Shown: positions 7,143 to 9,271 of the stretch, one piece after another
Numbering within the stretch: the first letter of the stretch is position 1
Layout: each line of letters starts with the position of its first letter
Source of the DNA: Bacillota bacterium
GTDB lineage: Bacteria > Bacillota > Dethiobacteria > Dethiobacterales > Dethiobacteraceae
Assembly (NCBI GenBank): GCA_024650095.1
Contig: JANKMV010000062.1
Location: 1-9,271 of the forward strand
Direction of reading: 5' to 3'
Length of the DNA stretch: 9,271 nucleotides
The notes under the pieces: generated by a model
Told to the model about the DNA's origin: nothing
Database searches by the model: none
What the model saw: the letters and a program-made list of their open reading frames with translations, nothing else
Program-made: the position numbers and the translations under genes

Positions 7143-7171
7143 CAACAGTATGCTACAAGCAAGCGATAAAC

Positions 7172-7223
7172 AAAAAAAGCTGTCGTCAGACGAATTAATA
7201 TTCATTACTGCAACAGCTCTTTT
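7172..7223. terminator. terminator between convergent pepT and the PP-loop gene
   Basis: AGCTGT (7178-7183) pairs with ACAGCT (7213-7218). Leftward, the hairpin is followed by seven T (A run 7172-7178), a good terminator for the gene starting at 7893. Rightward it is followed by CTTTTA, a weaker stop for pepT. The loop is long, with only short internal pairing (CGTC with GACG), so the fold is imperfect. Confidence 0.65.
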
Positions 7224-7227
7224 ACGT

Positions 7228-7893
7228 CTACTGTGTAAGCGAGATGTCTTGAAACCAATAACCACTTTGTAAAATTTGTTCTTGTAGGGTGTAGTTTATG
7301 TCACTTTTAAAAATGGGGCCACCTGTCACCACTGTATGATATTCACCATTCTCCCCTGCAGGATCGATGCCAATCTTTTCGAATTCCTTAAGCAATGGCT
7401 CGTCAATTACTACGCCTAAAAATTCTTTGCCAAGTTGTTTTTCGTTTACGGCTATAACTGTAGCCTTAAAGCCTGCGGCAATAAACTCTGTCAATACTTC
7501 GCGGCGCGGTTTTTGCCACAGTGGATGGTATACCAAAATATTCGCTTGCTGCGAAACTTTGTTTACCCAACTTCTATGACCTTCAAGATCGATGTCTCCA
7601 TAGACACCAACCTCAATGCCATCCACCTTCATATCCTTTAAAGCCGCAATAAATATGGACTCATAATCGTCCCAAGTGGCCGCTTTGGTGGAAAGTGGAA
7701 TGTTGAGCAATTCCGCTTGCTTATTTAGTAAGTCCAGAGATAAGCCATGGGATCGCGAACGTTGACCATTCTCGATTAGCATGGTTAATAACCGTTTAGG
7801 TATGCCACCATTTTTCAAAGCATAATACAATGACAAACATGAATCTTTTCCTCCACTCCAGGAGCAAAAAAAGTTCTTATTGTTAATATTCAC
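7228..7893 (-). CDS. DUF71/Dph6-like PP-loop ATPase (diphthine-ammonia ligase homologue)
   Basis: Member of the adenine nucleotide alpha-hydrolase superfamily (COG2102, MJ0570-type). The PP-loop SGGKDS is at residues 13-18, GVYGDIDLEGHR at 96-107, PLW at 124-126, and the family signature GENGEYHT at 180-187. Archaeal and eukaryotic relatives amidate diphthine on elongation factor 2. Bacteria lack diphthamide, so that product name should not be taken literally; comparative genomics has suggested B12 salvage amidation for some bacterial members. No B12 gene is adjacent here. The start is GTG at 7891-7893, with AAGGAGA (7901-7907) 7 bases upstream. Length 221 is typical of the short form without the C-terminal RidA-like domains. 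It probably forms its own transcript, since hairpins separate it from the upstream dsrE-like gene. Confidence 0.9.
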   Translation of the reverse strand: MNINNKNFFCSWSGGKDSCLSLYYALKNGGIPKRLLTMLIENGQRSRSHGLSLDLLNKQAELLNIPLSTKAATWDDYESIFIAALKDMKVDGIEVGVYGDIDLEGHRSWVNKVSQQANILVYHPLWQKPRREVLTEFIAAGFKATVIAVNEKQLGKEFLGVVIDEPLLKEFEKIGIDPAGENGEYHTVVTGGPIFKSDINYTLQEQILQSGYWFQDISLTQ

Positions 7894-7971
7894 GTTAGTG
7901 TCTCCTTTACTAGTTGTTATGTTTCGTATTCTGCGGCATTATGTTAATATCCTTTTTATTATCTCACAGAA

Positions 7972-7996
7972 ATAGCCACCCGTTTCGAGTGGCTAT
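7972..7996. other. hairpin in the gap between the PP-loop and DsrE genes
   Basis: ATAGCCAC (7972-7979) pairs perfectly with GTGGCTAT (7989-7996) around a 9-base loop that can form a further CG/CG pairing. Read leftward it is followed by TTCTG, too few T for a confident terminator. It may be a backup stop for the folA-dsrE transcript or part of the leader of the PP-loop gene. The rest of 7894-8037 shows no gene, and no convincing promoter was found. Confidence 0.55.
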
Positions 7997-8037
7997 AAGA
8001 CGCAACCATTGGAGATTCACCCGCAGAGGTGTACCAC

Positions 8038-8071
8038 AAAAAGAGCGACTCCGTTCAGCGGAGTCTACTCT
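8038..8071 (-). terminator. intrinsic terminator after the DsrE-family gene
   Basis: On the minus strand GACTCCG (8059-8065 and 8047-8053 on the plus strand) forms a 7-bp stem with a 5-base loop. An outer AGAG/CTCT pairing follows a small internal loop, and then comes TTTTT (8038-8042). It begins right after the dsrE-like stop codon and would end the folA-dsrE transcript. Confidence 0.85.
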
Positions 8072-8072
8072 A

Positions 8073-8423
8073 CTATGGCTTAATATAGGCGAATCCTTCA
8101 TTTTGCTTTACTACAAGCTCTACCACGCCCGCAGGTACAATGCGAACCCCAGAGATTAATTCCTGTGCTTCAATCTCATATAAATTCAGAGCGTTCCTAC
8201 AAGCAACAATATCAACATCATTTTTTAGTAGTTCCATGAGCGGCCCATTGATACCTGAACTAGCTGTAGCATCTTTTTTTAGTTGCTTAACGGCAATTGA
8301 ATTCACAAGAACCTCAATGAAAAATTTCTGCTCTGTTTGCTTAGCATAGGCAAGCATATTTTGGACATTAGCTAACGTGATTTTCCAGTTTTCTGACTCA
8401 TCAATATGGAATATCGCATTCAT
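8073..8423 (-). CDS. DsrE/DsrF-like family protein
   Basis: Small cytoplasmic protein of the DsrE/YchN-like fold, 116 residues. The features visible are the start MNAIFHID, the central strand FFIEVLVNS (34-42), Cys75 in DIVACRNAL and the C-terminal block RIVPAGVVELVVKQNEGFAY (94-113), which is typical of this subfamily. DsrE relatives take part in sulfur transfer through a conserved cysteine, and Cys75 is the candidate; the role of this subfamily is not established. An ATG four codons upstream (8435) is rejected because it abuts GGAGG with no spacing; the ATG at 8421-8423 has GAGGT and GGAGG at workable distances. It lies 46 bases downstream of folA on the same strand with no terminator between, so co-transcription is likely, although no functional link is known. 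Confidence 0.88.
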   Translation of the reverse strand: MNAIFHIDESENWKITLANVQNMLAYAKQTEQKFFIEVLVNSIAVKQLKKDATASSGINGPLMELLKNDVDIVACRNALNLYEIEAQELISGVRIVPAGVVELVVKQNEGFAYIKP

Positions 8424-8469
8424 TTTATACCTCATCCTCCATTACGTAGTCCACTTAAACTGCACTGAC

Positions 8470-8964
8470 CTAAACTCTTTCCAGTACATAAAAAGTATGC
8501 TCGTATTGGTTCCTTTTATCAACCGTTCCTCTTTTTTCATCCTTAACTTTCCACTCTGCAGGATTGTACTCTGGGAAAAATGTATCTCCGGCAAAGTTGT
8601 GGTGAATTTTTGTTAGATACATTCTTGTGGTATAAGGGAAAAGCATGGCAAAGATCTGTGCACCCCCGATGACAAAATACTCATCACTCGATTTAACGTA
8701 GGACAAAATGTCGTTGATGCTGTGAATAATTTGCACATTTTCATCGTCCACTTGGAACTCCTTGTCTCTTGTCAACACAATATGTTTACGGCCTGGGAGT
8801 ACCTTTGGTAACGATTCGAAGGTCCTTCTGCCCATAATCATTGTTTTACTTGCACTAAGGGTTATTTCTCTAAAGTACCTCACATCATTGGGCAGATGCC
8901 AAGCAAGATCCTTATCTTTACCGATCACTTTATTTTTGGCAATGGCAACAACAAAACTAAGCAT
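8470..8964 (-). CDS. folA: dihydrofolate reductase
   Basis: NADPH-dependent reduction of dihydrofolate to tetrahydrofolate; cytoplasmic, essential for thymidylate and purine synthesis, and the target of trimethoprim. Catalytic Asp27 lies in LAWHLPND (20-27), with Trp22 and Leu20 of the active-site loop; the NADPH-binding parts are MGRRTFESLP (44-53), LPGRKHIVLTR (56-66) and VIGGAQIF (98-105). Length 164 is typical of chromosomal enzymes. Position 21 is Ala where many enzymes have Pro, which may alter inhibitor affinity slightly; I draw no resistance claim. The ATG start has GGAGGT (8973-8978) 8 bases upstream. No thyA adjoins it, unlike many folA loci. The dsrE-like gene follows. Upstream no clean promoter was found: the TATAAT at 8979-8984 is too near the ribosome site. 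Confidence 0.97.
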   Translation of the reverse strand: MLSFVVAIAKNKVIGKDKDLAWHLPNDVRYFREITLSASKTMIMGRRTFESLPKVLPGRKHIVLTRDKEFQVDDENVQIIHSINDILSYVKSSDEYFVIGGAQIFAMLFPYTTRMYLTKIHHNFAGDTFFPEYNPAEWKVKDEKRGTVDKRNQYEHTFYVLERV

Positions 8965-8984
8965 AATACTATACCTCCATTATA

Positions 8985-9083
8985 ATTGTTACTTCATTAA
9001 GCACCGTATCTTCAGCATACTACACTTTACCATCCCTATTGGTTACAGAAAGATGAAGTTACTAAAGTATTGGTAATGCCCTA
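8985..9083. other. intergenic stretch upstream of folA, no gene
   Basis: This part of the gene-free right end must hold the folA promoter, but no pair of good hexamers stands out on the minus strand; TATGCT near 9015-9020 lacks a -35 partner. No ribosome site with an open frame was seen on either strand. Confidence 0.45.
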
Positions 9084-9130
9084 TTTGTGCTACTTTTATA
9101 GAGTCCGGAACGGTCAAGACCGTTCCCTAC
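9084..9130 (-). repeat. REP-like palindrome, copy 3, with extended flank
   Basis: The palindrome proper is 9107-9130: GGAACGGTC, AA, GACCGTTCC, then CTAC (GTAG on the minus strand). It is the perfect-stem version of the copy at 222-246 and lies in the same orientation. The flank 9084-9106 also matches the flank of that copy (TTTGTGC, then TTTATAG), so about 47 bases are shared. No inverted partner is found nearby, so this is a solitary element upstream of folA. It has no T run on either side and is unlikely to be a terminator. Confidence 0.72.
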
Positions 9131-9159
9131 GTTCGGGTTTCAATATACCGCCTGATAGT

Positions 9160-9271
9160 AGTATAAGAAAGGCGTGCTTATTCGATTCCATCAGCCACGC
9201 CTTTCAATACTGGGTACATTAGCCACTTGCTAACTGCATGTGATCAATTTCCATACCAGTATAAGAAAGGC
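9160..9271. repeat. cluster of inverted and direct repeat arms, cut by the window end
   Basis: AGTATAAGAAAGGC occurs at 9160-9173 and again at 9258-9271, a 14-base direct repeat. Between them, 9196-9218 carries the complement: CACGCCTTTC, A, ATACTGG. The middle arm can therefore pair with the left copy (hairpin 9160-9211, core stem GAAAGGCGTG) or with the right copy (9200-9218 with 9253-9271). Read leftward the first hairpin is followed by TTCTTATACT, only a weak T tract. It may be a terminator for a leftward gene beyond the window or another palindromic repeat family. Confidence 0.65.

Noticed and set aside
8424..8435. Upstream ATG start for the DsrE-family gene
   Set aside because: It directly abuts GGAGG with no spacing; the ATG at 8421-8423 has workable ribosome-site spacing and gives the usual N-terminus.
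8979..8984. Minus-strand TATAAT ahead of folA as its -10 element
   Set aside because: Transcription would start inside or past the GGAGGT ribosome site, leaving an unusable leader; probably chance A/T richness.
8762..9076. Rightward 104-residue frame antisense to folA
   Set aside because: Most of it is the antisense of the conserved folA gene, and no ribosome site or family resemblance supports it.

Overview
The window looks like a chromosomal housekeeping region of a low-to-moderate GC, anaerobic, probably spore-forming Firmicute (Clostridia or Negativicutes type). Supporting signs are strong AGGAGG-type ribosome sites with some TTG and GTG starts, A/T-rich sigma-A type promoters, a DUF3787-type small protein, a Mta/TipA-type MerR regulator and a nuclease-helicase protein of the kind common in these bacteria. 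This placement is inference from gene content; no rRNA, tRNA or other lineage marker is present. Seven protein genes can be supported, and no phage, CRISPR array, intact insertion sequence or resistance island is seen.

Layout from left to right. Bases 1-271 hold no gene but contain two inverted copies of a GTAG-headed palindrome (REP-like). A 777-residue PD-(D/E)XK nuclease / Rad3-DinG helicase gene runs leftward (272-2605). It is divergent from glnS (2750-4450), and the two back-to-back promoters both have an extended -10 element. glnS ends in a strong hairpin terminator. A leftward MerR/TipAS regulator gene follows (4530-5294); its own promoter has a 19-bp spacer containing a dyad, which indicates autoregulation. 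Next come a 53-residue DUF3787-type protein (5494-5655), with its stop codon inside a long terminator stem, and the tripeptidase gene pepT (5901-7142), which has a dyad next to its likely promoter.

Three leftward genes follow. A DUF71/Dph6-like PP-loop ATPase gene (7228-7893) converges on pepT and shares a terminator region with it. A DsrE-family protein gene (8073-8423) lies downstream of the dihydrofolate reductase gene folA (8470-8964); these two are close enough to be co-transcribed. The last 300 bases hold no gene. They contain a third REP-like palindrome, in the same orientation as the copy at 222-246, and a cluster of mutually pairing repeat arms cut by the window end.

The genes do not form one pathway: they cover DNA repair, translation, stress or drug sensing, peptide turnover and folate metabolism. 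I see no convincing new multi-gene system. The points most worth a second look are the REP-like elements, the autoregulatory MerR promoter, the DUF71/Dph6 homologue in a bacterium, the DUF3787 protein and the alternative hairpins at the right edge.
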